The notes beneath the pieces are model-generated. The model saw only the letters and a program-made list of their open reading frames with translations. It did not search any database and was not told where the DNA came from. A stretch of 13,908 bases of DNA, from assembly GCA_025963955.1 (NCBI GenBank), contig JAOPZU010000208.1, positions 1 through 13,908 of the forward strand. Direction: 5' to 3'. Position 1 is the first letter of the stretch; the number at the start of each line of letters is the position of its first letter. Positions 1 to 6,596 of this stretch are shown piece after piece. A program made the translations under genes and the position numbers. This DNA is from Solirubrobacterales bacterium (lineage in GTDB: Bacteria; Actinomycetota; Thermoleophilia; Solirubrobacterales; Solirubrobacteraceae).

Positions 1-107
1 GCGCTGGTGTCGGCCGCCTGGGCGGCCGCCGGAGCGAGCGCGAGGACGGAGAGAACGGCGAGACCGGCGGAGACGCGGGTGGTGCGGGGGGTGAGGAACC
101 TGGACAT
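1..107 (-). CDS. N-terminus of an exported protein (partial)
   Basis: Only the first 35 codons are in the window; the gene continues past the left edge. The ATG at 107-105 is preceded by a near-perfect Shine-Dalgarno sequence (AGGAGGT, 119-113) at 5-base spacing, which fixes the start. The product opens with a classical Sec signal peptide: a basic n-region (Arg3, Arg8, Arg11), a hydrophobic core rich in Leu, Val and Ala, then an A-A-A-Q-A-A stretch where signal peptidase I would cut before Asp-Thr-Ser. The mature protein is therefore outside the membrane, but too little is visible to name a family. A long structured leader that resembles a cyclic-di-GMP-I riboswitch lies between the methyltransferase and this start, so translation or elongation is probably ligand-controlled. 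Existence of the gene is near certain; its function is unknown. Confidence 0.85.
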   Translation of the reverse strand, partial: MSRFLTPRTTRVSAGLAVLSVLALAPAAAQAADTS

Positions 108-112
108 GAACG

Positions 113-119
113 ACCTCCT
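113..119 (-). promoter_or_regulatory. Strong ribosome binding site of the exported-protein gene
   Basis: AGGAGGT on the minus strand lies five bases before the ATG at 107. It is the strongest Shine-Dalgarno match in the window. It lies about 26 bases beyond the last hairpin of the riboswitch-like leader, so it is a natural target for control of ribosome access. Confidence 0.8.
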
Positions 120-143
120 GTGCGTGAAGCGGCTTCCGGTCGT

Positions 144-173
144 CGGGCCGCGAGTGCGACCCGAAGGCGGCCC
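144..173 (-). promoter_or_regulatory. Alternative hairpins: possible expression platform
   Basis: The 3' strand of the riboswitch core (GGGCCGC, 173-167) can pair instead with GCGGCCC at 151-145. A competing local hairpin, CGGGTCGC (163-156) with GCGGCCCG (151-144), has eight pairs including one G-T pair and a four-base loop. The first pairing would dismantle the ligand-binding fold, as expected of a switch. No T-run follows either hairpin, so a Rho-independent terminator is not evident. Control of translation or another mode is as likely. Confidence 0.4.
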
Positions 174-235
174 GGCTGACTCCGGCGGAGTCCCGTGGCT
201 TTGCGGACCCGCCTCACGACGGGGGTGCCTGGTCC
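158..235 (-). ncRNA. Candidate cyclic-di-GMP-I (GEMM-I) riboswitch
   Basis: Read on the minus strand, the leader shows the GEMM-I order of elements. A 5' GGC strand (229-227) is followed by a six-pair hairpin capped by a GNRA loop (CCCGTC 223-218, GTGA, GGCGGG 213-208). Next comes the hallmark CGCAAAGCC (205-197) and ACGGG, then a second hairpin GACTCC/GGAGTC (192-187 with 183-178), then AGCCGGG and a closing GCC (168-166). An outer GACC/GGTC pairing (234-231 with 161-158) extends the first helix. The family binds cyclic di-GMP and controls genes for motility, adhesion and exported proteins, which fits the signal-peptide gene 59 bases downstream. Weaknesses are a short closing helix (three pairs, then mismatches) and a second arm shorter than in the best-known examples. 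No covariance-model search was possible. Confidence 0.72.
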
Positions 236-315
236 GGAGGACCGCTTCAAGGTGTACCCGCCTTCTCGACGCCGACGACGGCCGCGACCGGGAACCGGCA
301 GGTTCCGGCTGCGGC

Positions 316-346
316 TGGAAGAAATGCGCGCCTTACCCGGGTGCGC
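316..346 (-). terminator. Probable terminator of the methyltransferase gene
   Basis: Just past the stop codon on the minus strand, GCGCACC (346-340) and GGCGCGC (332-326) form a seven-position hairpin with one A-C mismatch and a seven-base loop. The T-rich stretch ATTTCTTCC follows. A second inverted repeat, GGAACC/GGTTCC (306-291), lies a little further on. The T-tract is imperfect, so termination is probable rather than certain. Confidence 0.42.
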
Positions 347-351
347 GTCGC

Positions 352-1212
352 TCAGGCGGTTCCGGAGGCGATGAGCACCGCGTTCGACAGGCGGAGCGGT
401 CCGTTGCCTCCGGAGTGCTCGGCGGCCGCCCGCGTGATCGCGTCCCAGGCCCCCTCTCGGTCGGCTCCCGCGTGGTCCCGGATCATGGCCCGCACCGGGG
501 CGGCGATCGCACGGACGTAGTCCGTGAAGTGGGCGGGTGAGTCGAAGGCGTAGACGACCTCGTGCTCCTCGACGACGACGTCGCCGAACCCGCCGGCGTT
601 CAGCAAGGCGGCGAGGGAGGCCGGGGTCGTGCGGGACAGCGGGCCGGGGGCCCCCGAGGGCGGTGGCGTCAGCCCCAGGCGTGCCGTCGTGGTCGCCATC
701 GGGAGCCAGAGGAACGGGACCCGTTCGGCCGGGCCCCACGAGCTGATCGCGATGCGGGCGCCCGGCTCGAGGAAGCCGCGGACACGCTGCAGGGCGGCCT
801 CCGCGTCCGGCTCGAAGATGATGCCCCAGCGCGAGACGGCCGCGTCGAAGCTCGCCGGCGCGAACGCCAGGCTCGCCGCGTCCGCCTGCAGGAACTCCAG
901 CGTGGTGATGCCGGACACGACCGCGCGTTCACGCGCGAAGTCGAGCATCTCGGCGGAGATGTCGGTGGCTACCACCCGGCCACCGGGGCCGGCCGCCCAC
1001 GCCGCCGTCAGCGCCGGCTCGCCGTAGCCGGCGGCGACGTCCAGCACCCGGCTGCCCGGGCGGACCTCGGCGAGCTCGACCAGCCGCGCGCTGATGTGCG
1101 CCGCCGCGCGCTCGTTGAACGCGCTCCACGCCTTCCAGCCGGCGGCGGCCGCGTCCCAGTTCCGGTGCTGGGCCGCGCGTACCTCGTGTGCGTCGCTCGC
1201 TCCGGGAGTCAT
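352..1212 (-). CDS. Class I SAM-dependent methyltransferase (UbiE/Methyltransf_11-like)
   Basis: The 286-residue product has a complete Rossmann-type methyltransferase core. Motif I is VLDVAAGYGEPAL (residues 57-69), the SAM-ribose acidic residue is in VVATDIS (Asp84), the adenine-contacting Asp is in LQADAAS (Asp111), and the motif IV region is SFDAAVSRWG (121-130). A post-core LEPGARIAISSWG follows. The His/Trp-rich N-terminal segment with W20, W26 and W29 is typical of this UbiE-like subgroup, which acts on small molecules. The substrate cannot be read from sequence. The ATG at 1212 follows AGGAG at a good distance. The upstream zinc-type gene ends 36 bases away on the same strand, so the two are probably cotranscribed. 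Expected location is the cytoplasm, as no signal or membrane segment is seen. Family call is firm; substrate and pathway are unknown. Confidence 0.93.
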   Translation of the reverse strand: MTPGASDAHEVRAAQHRNWDAAAAGWKAWSAFNERAAAHISARLVELAEVRPGSRVLDVAAGYGEPALTAAWAAGPGGRVVATDISAEMLDFARERAVVSGITTLEFLQADAASLAFAPASFDAAVSRWGIIFEPDAEAALQRVRGFLEPGARIAISSWGPAERVPFLWLPMATTTARLGLTPPPSGAPGPLSRTTPASLAALLNAGGFGDVVVEEHEVVYAFDSPAHFTDYVRAIAAPVRAMIRDHAGADREGAWDAITRAAAEHSGGNGPLRLSNAVLIASGTA

Positions 1213-1248
1213 GCTCGCTCTCCTGCCGTCGGGATCCGTGGAGCGACG

Positions 1249-1533
1249 CTACCGGGTGGTCCCGCTGAGGACGATCTCCCGGGCGCGGCGGACCGTCTCC
1301 GACCAGAAGCACCGCACGCGGTGGTCGTGCACGTCGGCGTCCATCCACCAGCGCCCGCGGGTCAGGAGGAAGCGCGCGGCCCGCTCGACGTGCCACGCCC
1401 GCCGGCGGCTGCAGGCGGGGCACGACCATCCGTGGGGCGTGGGGGACCAGCCGATGCCGGCGTCCGCGGGCACGTCCCACTCCCGCCGGCAGACGCAGCA
1501 GGAGCGCGCGGGATTGCGGTCGACGACGGTCAC
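1249..1533 (-). CDS. Small Cys-rich, putative zinc-binding protein
   Basis: A 94-residue unrecognised protein. Two CxxC pairs (Cys12-Cys15 and Cys38-Cys41) spaced about 22 residues apart make a zinc-ribbon-like knuckle. It is followed by a basic, Trp-rich half (W47, W62, W63, W77) with an extra Cys75 and several His. The GTG at 1533 is chosen because codon use and protein-like composition begin there; the open frame runs further upstream but overlaps the opposite-strand gene and reads as low-complexity Arg/Pro sequence. No clear Shine-Dalgarno precedes the GTG, so it may be leaderless. It sits upstream of the methyltransferase on the same strand. A nucleic-acid or protein-binding role is a guess from the Cys pattern only. 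Confidence 0.6.
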   Translation of the reverse strand: MTVVDRNPARSCCVCRREWDVPADAGIGWSPTPHGWSCPACSRRRAWHVERAARFLLTRGRWWMDADVHDHRVRCFWSETVRRAREIVLSGTTR

Positions 1534-1595
1534 GGCCCCGGGGGAGTGTGGTGGGGAGGGCGGACGGTCCGGGCGGCCAGCAGACGGATGGTCGA

Positions 1596-1624
1596 TTGAC
1601 CGTCTCGCTGACGACGGACAGGAT
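1596..1624 (+). promoter_or_regulatory. Possible promoter of the small unknown gene
   Basis: TTGACC (1596-1601) and CAGGAT (1619-1624) are separated by 17 bases, a sigma70-like arrangement about 20 bases before the GTG at 1645. The -35 box overlaps the inverted repeat GGTC-GATT-GACC (1590-1601), which lies in the divergent gap between the minus-strand Cys-rich gene and this one and could be a regulator site. The -10 match is weak. Confidence 0.33.
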
Positions 1625-1644
1625 CGTGCAACGTCACCCCGTTC

Positions 1645-1923
1645 GTGCACACGCTTCACGCTCATGGCGGCCGCTGGAACGACTACACAGCCAACCCGAT
1701 GGGCGTAATCGTCCGTGCCGCCAACCACCACACGTTCTACTTCTACCTGTTCAACCCGAGCGCCGGCCGGCCGTACGTCATCGTCAACGGCCACAAGCTG
1801 ACGATGGTCGAGGGCCAGGAGACCCACATGGCCGTCTCCGGCGGCCTCGTCGCGTTCCACCGCCGAGGCGACAGCGGCGGCCACAAGCAGATGATGATCG
1901 AGATCCTGAGAATGGGCCGGTAG
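1645..1923 (+). CDS. Small protein of unknown function
   Basis: A 92-residue protein I do not recognise. The body has very strong G/C third-position bias and a natural residue mix, with clusters of Phe and Tyr (HTFYFYLFNP), the strand-like stretches PYVIVNGHKL and THMAVSGGLVAFH, and a Lys/Met-rich end, so it is very probably coding. It looks like a small beta-sheet domain with no signal peptide or membrane segment. The start is uncertain. GTG at 1645 is the first start after an in-frame stop at 1609, but codon bias is weaker until the ATG at 1699, which would give 74 residues. Neither has a Shine-Dalgarno. It is divergent from the Cys-rich gene and stands alone before the cytochrome gene. Confidence 0.6.
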   Translation: MHTLHAHGGRWNDYTANPMGVIVRAANHHTFYFYLFNPSAGRPYVIVNGHKLTMVEGQETHMAVSGGLVAFHRRGDSGGHKQMMIEILRMGR

Positions 1924-1944
1924 CAGACGCGCCGCCGCCCCTTG

Positions 1945-1983
1945 CCTACGACCGCCACGTCGGGGCGACTGAGTCGTGGTAGG
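1945..1983 (+). terminator. Inverted repeat after the small gene, possible terminator
   Basis: CCTA (1945-1948) and CCACG, separated by a six-base bulge, pair with CGTGG-TAGG (1975-1983) to give nine pairs. The hairpin starts 21 bases after the stop codon. No T-run follows, so it may be a terminator of the GC-rich type or only an mRNA-stabilising structure. Confidence 0.28.
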
Positions 1984-2089
1984 TGAGGTATCGCGGGAGA
2001 GGTTGGGCTAAAGCGGTCGAGGGTCGGAACGCGCCCGGTCGGGCCACCTTTGCCGTTCGTTGACCGAATGCCGTGTAGAGCCTCTGGCC

Positions 2090-2974
2090 ATGAACGCCCT
2101 TCTGCAACGCAACCGCCCACCGCTGGCGGCGCTGGTGCTCCTCGTGCTCGCGGCGATCGCTTTCGTGGTCGGCGGCGTGGACCACGCGCGGCTGTTCCAT
2201 CGTGGCTACGCCCAGGTGGAGGTGGTCGGCCCGTTGTTCCTGCTCAACGCCCTCGGCACCCTGGTCGTCGTCCTGTTGCTGCTCGACCGGCGGATCCGGC
2301 TGTTCCTCGGCGGCGTGCTCTCGATCTCGCTCGGCTCGATCGTCTCGATCCTGATCTCGCACTCCTCATCCTTCTTCGGCTTCGCCGAGGGCGGCTACGA
2401 CACCGACGCCACGTTGATCCTCGCCGCCGAGATCGCCAGCGTCGTGCTCGTCCTCGCCGCGGTCGCGGCGGGCGCGCTCCGCCAGACGGCGCCGGTGTCC
2501 GACACCGGTCCGGCCGCGCACCGTCCAGGGCCCCTCCAGCTCGGGCTGGGCGTCGCCGTCGTGCTGGTGCTCGGGCTGCCGATCGCCGGCGTGGCCACCG
2601 GGCGCGCGCCCAAGAACGACCCGACACCGACCGGGGCCCAGCTCGCCGCGTCCAAGGCGGCGATCAAGAACGGCAACGCCATGGTCCAGGAGGGCAAGCA
2701 CCTCTTCGAGGCGCATCACTGCGACACCTGCCACGCGATCGCCGCGACCGGCGCCAAGGGGATCCTCGGTCCGCGAATGGACGCTCAGAGCGACACGGCG
2801 GAGGAGATCGGGATCAACATCACCAAGCCCCGCGTCGACATCGCCGAGGGCTTCGGCGCGAAGCTCATGCCGACGGACTACGCCAGCAAGATGAACGGTA
2901 CGCAGATCAAACACCTCTCGGCCTTCATCAGGGCGGCATCGACGACGGGCAGGAAGGACGGCGGCACGGGCTGA
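2090..2974 (+). CDS. Membrane-anchored class I cytochrome c (five-helix anchor)
   Basis: A 294-residue protein in two parts. The first about 180 residues hold five hydrophobic helices: LAALVLLVLAAIAFVVGG, a helix from the VEVVGPLFLLNALG region, one from LFLGGVLSISLG, one from ILAAEIASVVLVLAAV and one from LGVAVVLVLGLPIAG. With the basic N-terminus inside, five crossings put the C-terminus outside. That is where the cytochrome c domain lies: CDTCH (Cys211, Cys214, His215) for covalent haem and KLMPTDY (Met260) as the likely sixth ligand, followed by a final amphipathic helix. It probably carries electrons at the outer face of the membrane; the redox partner is not in the window. The ATG at 2090 is preferred over an upstream in-frame start at 2060 because the hydrophobic helix then follows a short basic start. 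There is no clear Shine-Dalgarno; a TAGAGC element 14 bases upstream suggests a near-leaderless mRNA. Confidence 0.9.
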   Translation: MNALLQRNRPPLAALVLLVLAAIAFVVGGVDHARLFHRGYAQVEVVGPLFLLNALGTLVVVLLLLDRRIRLFLGGVLSISLGSIVSILISHSSSFFGFAEGGYDTDATLILAAEIASVVLVLAAVAAGALRQTAPVSDTGPAAHRPGPLQLGLGVAVVLVLGLPIAGVATGRAPKNDPTPTGAQLAASKAAIKNGNAMVQEGKHLFEAHHCDTCHAIAATGAKGILGPRMDAQSDTAEEIGINITKPRVDIAEGFGAKLMPTDYASKMNGTQIKHLSAFIRAASTTGRKDGGTG

Positions 2975-3040
2975 GTCGGGCCGCACGCCGAGGTGACACT
3001 CAGCGCTGACGAAGAGCGACACGTGGCGCCGAAGATCCGC

Positions 3041-3066
3041 GAGATCCATCGCAGGCGCGGGATCTC
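3041..3066. repeat. Inverted repeat GAGATCC/GGATCTC
   Basis: Perfect seven-base arms (3041-3047 and 3060-3066) flank a 12-base loop in the 171-base gap between the cytochrome gene and the large exported protein. A looser inverted repeat, CTGAGT/ACTCAG (2971-2976 and 2998-3003), overlaps the cytochrome stop. Either could be a terminator stem. The first lies about 42 bases before the promoter of the next gene and could also be a binding site. Confidence 0.3.
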
Positions 3067-3107
3067 CGGAGCGCGGCGGTGCATGGATCCACGAGCGGCC
3101 GCGCGCC

Positions 3108-3136
3108 TTGCTCTGGATACCCCCGGCCTCTAGCGT
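3108..3136 (+). promoter_or_regulatory. Promoter of the large exported-protein gene
   Basis: TTGCTC (3108-3113) and TAGCGT (3131-3136) are separated by exactly 17 bases. Transcription would start about base 3143, only a few bases before the GTG at 3146. No Shine-Dalgarno lies between, so the mRNA would be almost leaderless, a common arrangement in Actinomycetota. Confidence 0.55.
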
Positions 3137-3145
3137 GCGGGTTCC

Positions 3146-6100
3146 GTGGCCGATCTTCGACGATCCGCGTTTGGCTTCATCGTCCTGCTGGTGTGTCTGG
3201 CGGCCGAGCCGGCGGGTGCCGCGCCCGTGTATCGGTCGCCAGGGTACGCGGGCCGGAAGATCCCGGCGACGTTCGTCTCGGCCGCGCCGCCGCGACCGGT
3301 CGTGTTGCCGACCAGCGGGCACGGGCCGCGTGTGCTCGTCGACGGGGCGGGCACGGCGCATATCGCGTACGCCGACCCGGCGGGTGCAGGCGACGATGTG
3401 CTGCGCAGCTGCCGACTGCCGCGAGGCGGGGCGGGGTGCGCGGCATCGGTCGCGCTTGTCCCGCGCCAGCCCAGCGGGGGCGGCAACGACCCGCAGACGA
3501 ACCAGGACTTCCAAGGTCCGTTCCCGCTGGAGTCCGGGAACGAGCTGCTGCTCGTCGACGCGCGCTGCTGCAACGAGGTGCCGTCTGCCAGCGGCTTCAC
3601 GCGCGACCCGGTCTATCTCTACACATCCGAGGATGCGGGGTCGTCGTTCACCGGCCCGACCGACGCGAACCCGACCGCAGGCCTGATCGGGACGCAGGAG
3701 CCGTCGGGGGACGCGGTGCTCTTCGGCGGTGAGGTCCCGTCGATCGGCTTGATCTCCAGCCTCCAGACGGGTGGCACCGTCTTTCAGGGTGTGCCCGCCG
3801 GCAGCTTCACGACGGCGTCGGCCAACCTCTCACTCCGTCCGAATCGCGACGACGCGAACGGTGCTCGGCTCGGTCTTGACGGCACCAGGCCGATCACGGC
3901 CTTCAGCGCGCTGGAGGACACGATCACGGTCCGCGAGTGGAACGGCACCGGCAGCGTCAACGACGCGTCGCAGTGGACGGTGCTGCAGATCCCCGGGGCC
4001 GATCAGCCGCGGATCGCCGGAGGGCCAAAAGGCGTGGCGATGCTCAGCGAACCGGGGATCCTGCCCGGGCCGCTGTCGGTACGAGGTATCGCTGCGGGCG
4101 GCGGGTCGGCCGGCGCGCCGCAGCTGCTGGCGTCCGGCCCGGTCACGGCGCCGACGCTCTCGGCGGACCCGGTGAGCGGTGCCTTCGTCGCTGCGTGGCT
4201 GCGGACGAGTGATGAGACCGTGCACGTGCGGACGTCGACGGACGGACACACGTGGACCCCGGACCAGATCGTGATGAAGGTGCCCGGAGGTGATCTGGGA
4301 CAGCTCGACGCGGCGGTCACCGCCGACGGCGGGGGATTCGTCGTGGCTCGTGACGCGGCGGGGGCGCCGACGACGTTCGACGGGCGCATCCTCGGCGCCC
4401 AGTTCGGGCCGGCCGCTCCGACCGGTAATCCCGGCCTGGGGCTCGTGCCTCCGCCGGGCGGAAGCGGCCCGCCGTCCGGAGATGAGAAGGGGTTCGTCGC
4501 GTGCAGTCAGGTGCATTTCGGTGACGTTGACGTGCAGGCGACTGCGGGCTGCTTCCTGCGTGATCCCAAGAACCCGTCCGGCGGCGCAGCGATCGCGCAG
4601 AGCGCGGTCCGCCTCAACGGCCTGGACATCGTTCCCGAGTCCGGGGTGAAGATCTTTCTTGACCCCAAGGGCCACACGATCGACACCTCCGGGGCCGTAC
4701 AGGTCATCGCGCAGGGCGCCGGGTCCAAGCCGGTGATCCTCTGGCACGGGCCGCTGCACCTGAAGCTGCCGAACGCCAGCGAGGGCGCGACGCTCTTTGA
4801 CTTCGACATGGGCCAGTTCGCCGCGAGCGTCGAGGGATTCCGCATCAACGCCCACGCCAAAGTCATCCTGACCAAGCACGGTGTCAGGATCCCCTTGGAC
4901 CTGCAGCTTCCCGCGACGTTCGGCGGGGTCACCGGCCGCGCGGAGCTCGTCGTCGACCAGCAGTCCGGGCTGCACCTGGACTCCCTGCGCTTCGCGGTCG
5001 ACGACGTCGACATCGGCGTTCTCGAACTCAAGGACGTGGCCGTCGCCTACGACGGCGGGGCCGACTCGTGGTCTGGCGGCCTGACTGCTGTCGTGTCAGG
5101 TCCGGACCTCACGCTCTCAGGCGACATCCGCTTCGTTGCCGGCGCCTTCAACTCCGCGCACCTGAAGGTCGACAAGTTCCCGGGCGTCCTCGTCACCACC
5201 GACGTGTGGTTGACGGAGGTTCAGCTCGGGCTGCAGCTGCAGCCGCTGATCTTCACCGGCGGCGTCGTCTTCGGCTTCCAGCCGATCGCCCCGCCGTCCA
5301 GCTTCGCCATCGCCGTCGACGGCGGGTTCACGATCCAGGCGGGGCCACCGGTCGTGGTGCAGGTCACCGGGAACGGCTCCGTCTTCGGCATCGACCTCGC
5401 TCACGCGCTCTTCCGCTACTCCGGGGACGGCTCGCTGCGCCTGAGCGCCGACATCGTCATCGGCAGCAAGGCCCTGGGTATCTCCGGGGGCCTGCAATTC
5501 GGGTTCATCGGCCACGATTTCGGGGGCACGATCAACGCCCAGGCGTGTGCTTTCGGCGTCTGCCCGAACGTGTCGGTGTCGGCCAACAAGCGGGGCGCGG
5601 CGGTTTGCCTGGGCCCGGGAAGCATCTCCCACGAGTGGAGCGCTTCCCCGTTCTCGGTCGACCAGCACTGGGCCGACTGCGTCGCCGACGCATACGGACC
5701 GCCGGCCGGAACCCGCGCGGCCGGCGATGGCCAGAGCTTCGTGGTGCCGCCCGCCGCCTCCTCCTACGCCATCGCCGTGGACGGGGTCACGGGCGGTCCG
5801 CAGCTGGCACTGACGGGGCCAAACGGTCCGGTGAGCTTCGGCGACCCGAGAAGCCCCGCGACCAACGCCGTCCAGCTGCCCGGAACGCCGCAATCGCACC
5901 GGACGTTCATCGGTTTGCGCCGGCCTGCCGCCGGCCGGTACACGATCGCGCCGGTGCCGGGCTCCTCCGCCGTCGCCGACATGCTCGTCTCTCGCGGATA
6001 CCCGGCGCCGAAGGCGAGCGCCGTCGTCGGGGGACACGGTCGGCTACGCACCCTGCGCTACCGCACCTCGGGCATCACGCCCGGCGTTACCGTTCGCTTT

Positions 6101-6562
6101 GTCGAGCGCAGCAGCGGCGAGGACACCGTCATCGCCGACACGGCACGCCCGAGCGGCGTGCTGCGCTTCCGCTCCGCACCTGGTCCGGGCGGCACGCGGC
6201 AGATCGTGGCCCAGGCGGTGCGCGACGGCCTTCCGTGGACCTCCAAGGTGGTCGCGTCCTACCGCGCTCCCGCGATCACGAGGCCGGGCCTCGTCCGCAA
6301 CGTGCGCCTCGCACGGGTCGGCAGCGGACTGACGATCCACTTCGCCCCCGCGACCAACGCCACCTCCTACGTCGTCAAGGCCTTGCTCAGCGACGGTCGC
6401 GGGGTCCAGCGCACCCTCAAAGCGCCCAAGCGATCACTGAGCCTGCCGGCAGTCGCCCGCACCACCAGCGCCCGTGTCACCATCACCGCCGTCGGCGCCG
6501 ACGGGCACCGCATCACGAGCCGGACGGTGGTCCTACCGGCCGCGCGCCGACCCCATCGCTGA
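3146..6562 (+). CDS. Large exported multidomain beta-protein of unknown function
   Basis: The 1138-residue product starts with a Sec signal peptide (RRSAFGFIVLLVCLAA, then AGA as the likely cleavage site near residue 25). Residues about 30-425 resemble a BNR/sialidase-like beta-propeller: repeated HIAYADP- and VHVRTSTDGHTW-type blades, with no catalytic motif seen. A Gly/Pro linker (about 425-448) leads to residues about 449-850, a long run of alternating hydrophobic/polar beta strands (for example LKLPNASEG, GLHLDSLRFAV, LRLSADIVIG) that looks like an elongated beta scaffold. It contains Cys pairs that could form disulphides outside the cell. The C-terminal part has an AVDG...GRYTI module and a final fibronectin-III-like domain (about 1045-1130). 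No sorting signal or C-terminal membrane helix is present, so the protein is probably released or held by non-covalent contacts. GTG at 3146 is chosen because it directly precedes the signal peptide and follows a good promoter. No family name can be given with confidence. Confidence 0.88.
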   Translation: MADLRRSAFGFIVLLVCLAAEPAGAAPVYRSPGYAGRKIPATFVSAAPPRPVVLPTSGHGPRVLVDGAGTAHIAYADPAGAGDDVLRSCRLPRGGAGCAASVALVPRQPSGGGNDPQTNQDFQGPFPLESGNELLLVDARCCNEVPSASGFTRDPVYLYTSEDAGSSFTGPTDANPTAGLIGTQEPSGDAVLFGGEVPSIGLISSLQTGGTVFQGVPAGSFTTASANLSLRPNRDDANGARLGLDGTRPITAFSALEDTITVREWNGTGSVNDASQWTVLQIPGADQPRIAGGPKGVAMLSEPGILPGPLSVRGIAAGGGSAGAPQLLASGPVTAPTLSADPVSGAFVAAWLRTSDETVHVRTSTDGHTWTPDQIVMKVPGGDLGQLDAAVTADGGGFVVARDAAGAPTTFDGRILGAQFGPAAPTGNPGLGLVPPPGGSGPPSGDEKGFVACSQVHFGDVDVQATAGCFLRDPKNPSGGAAIAQSAVRLNGLDIVPESGVKIFLDPKGHTIDTSGAVQVIAQGAGSKPVILWHGPLHLKLPNASEGATLFDFDMGQFAASVEGFRINAHAKVILTKHGVRIPLDLQLPATFGGVTGRAELVVDQQSGLHLDSLRFAVDDVDIGVLELKDVAVAYDGGADSWSGGLTAVVSGPDLTLSGDIRFVAGAFNSAHLKVDKFPGVLVTTDVWLTEVQLGLQLQPLIFTGGVVFGFQPIAPPSSFAIAVDGGFTIQAGPPVVVQVTGNGSVFGIDLAHALFRYSGDGSLRLSADIVIGSKALGISGGLQFGFIGHDFGGTINAQACAFGVCPNVSVSANKRGAAVCLGPGSISHEWSASPFSVDQHWADCVADAYGPPAGTRAAGDGQSFVVPPAASSYAIAVDGVTGGPQLALTGPNGPVSFGDPRSPATNAVQLPGTPQSHRTFIGLRRPAAGRYTIAPVPGSSAVADMLVSRGYPAPKASAVVGGHGRLRTLRYRTSGITPGVTVRFVERSSGEDTVIADTARPSGVLRFRSAPGPGGTRQIVAQAVRDGLPWTSKVVASYRAPAITRPGLVRNVRLARVGSGLTIHFAPATNATSYVVKALLSDGRGVQRTLKAPKRSLSLPAVARTTSARVTITAVGADGHRITSRTVVLPAARRPHR

Positions 6563-6596
6563 CCGCCCCGATACTCCTAGGCGTGGAAGCGCCGGC

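Noticed and set aside
7..540. Plus-strand open frame across the left leader
   Set aside because: It crosses the signal-peptide gene, riboswitch-like leader and methyltransferase end on the opposite strand; its product is Arg/Gly-rich with no features and no ribosome binding site.
1534..1884. N-terminal extension of the Cys-rich minus-strand protein to a start at 1884
   Set aside because: It runs antisense across the small plus-strand gene with good codon bias and adds only low-complexity sequence; GTG 1533 is preferred.
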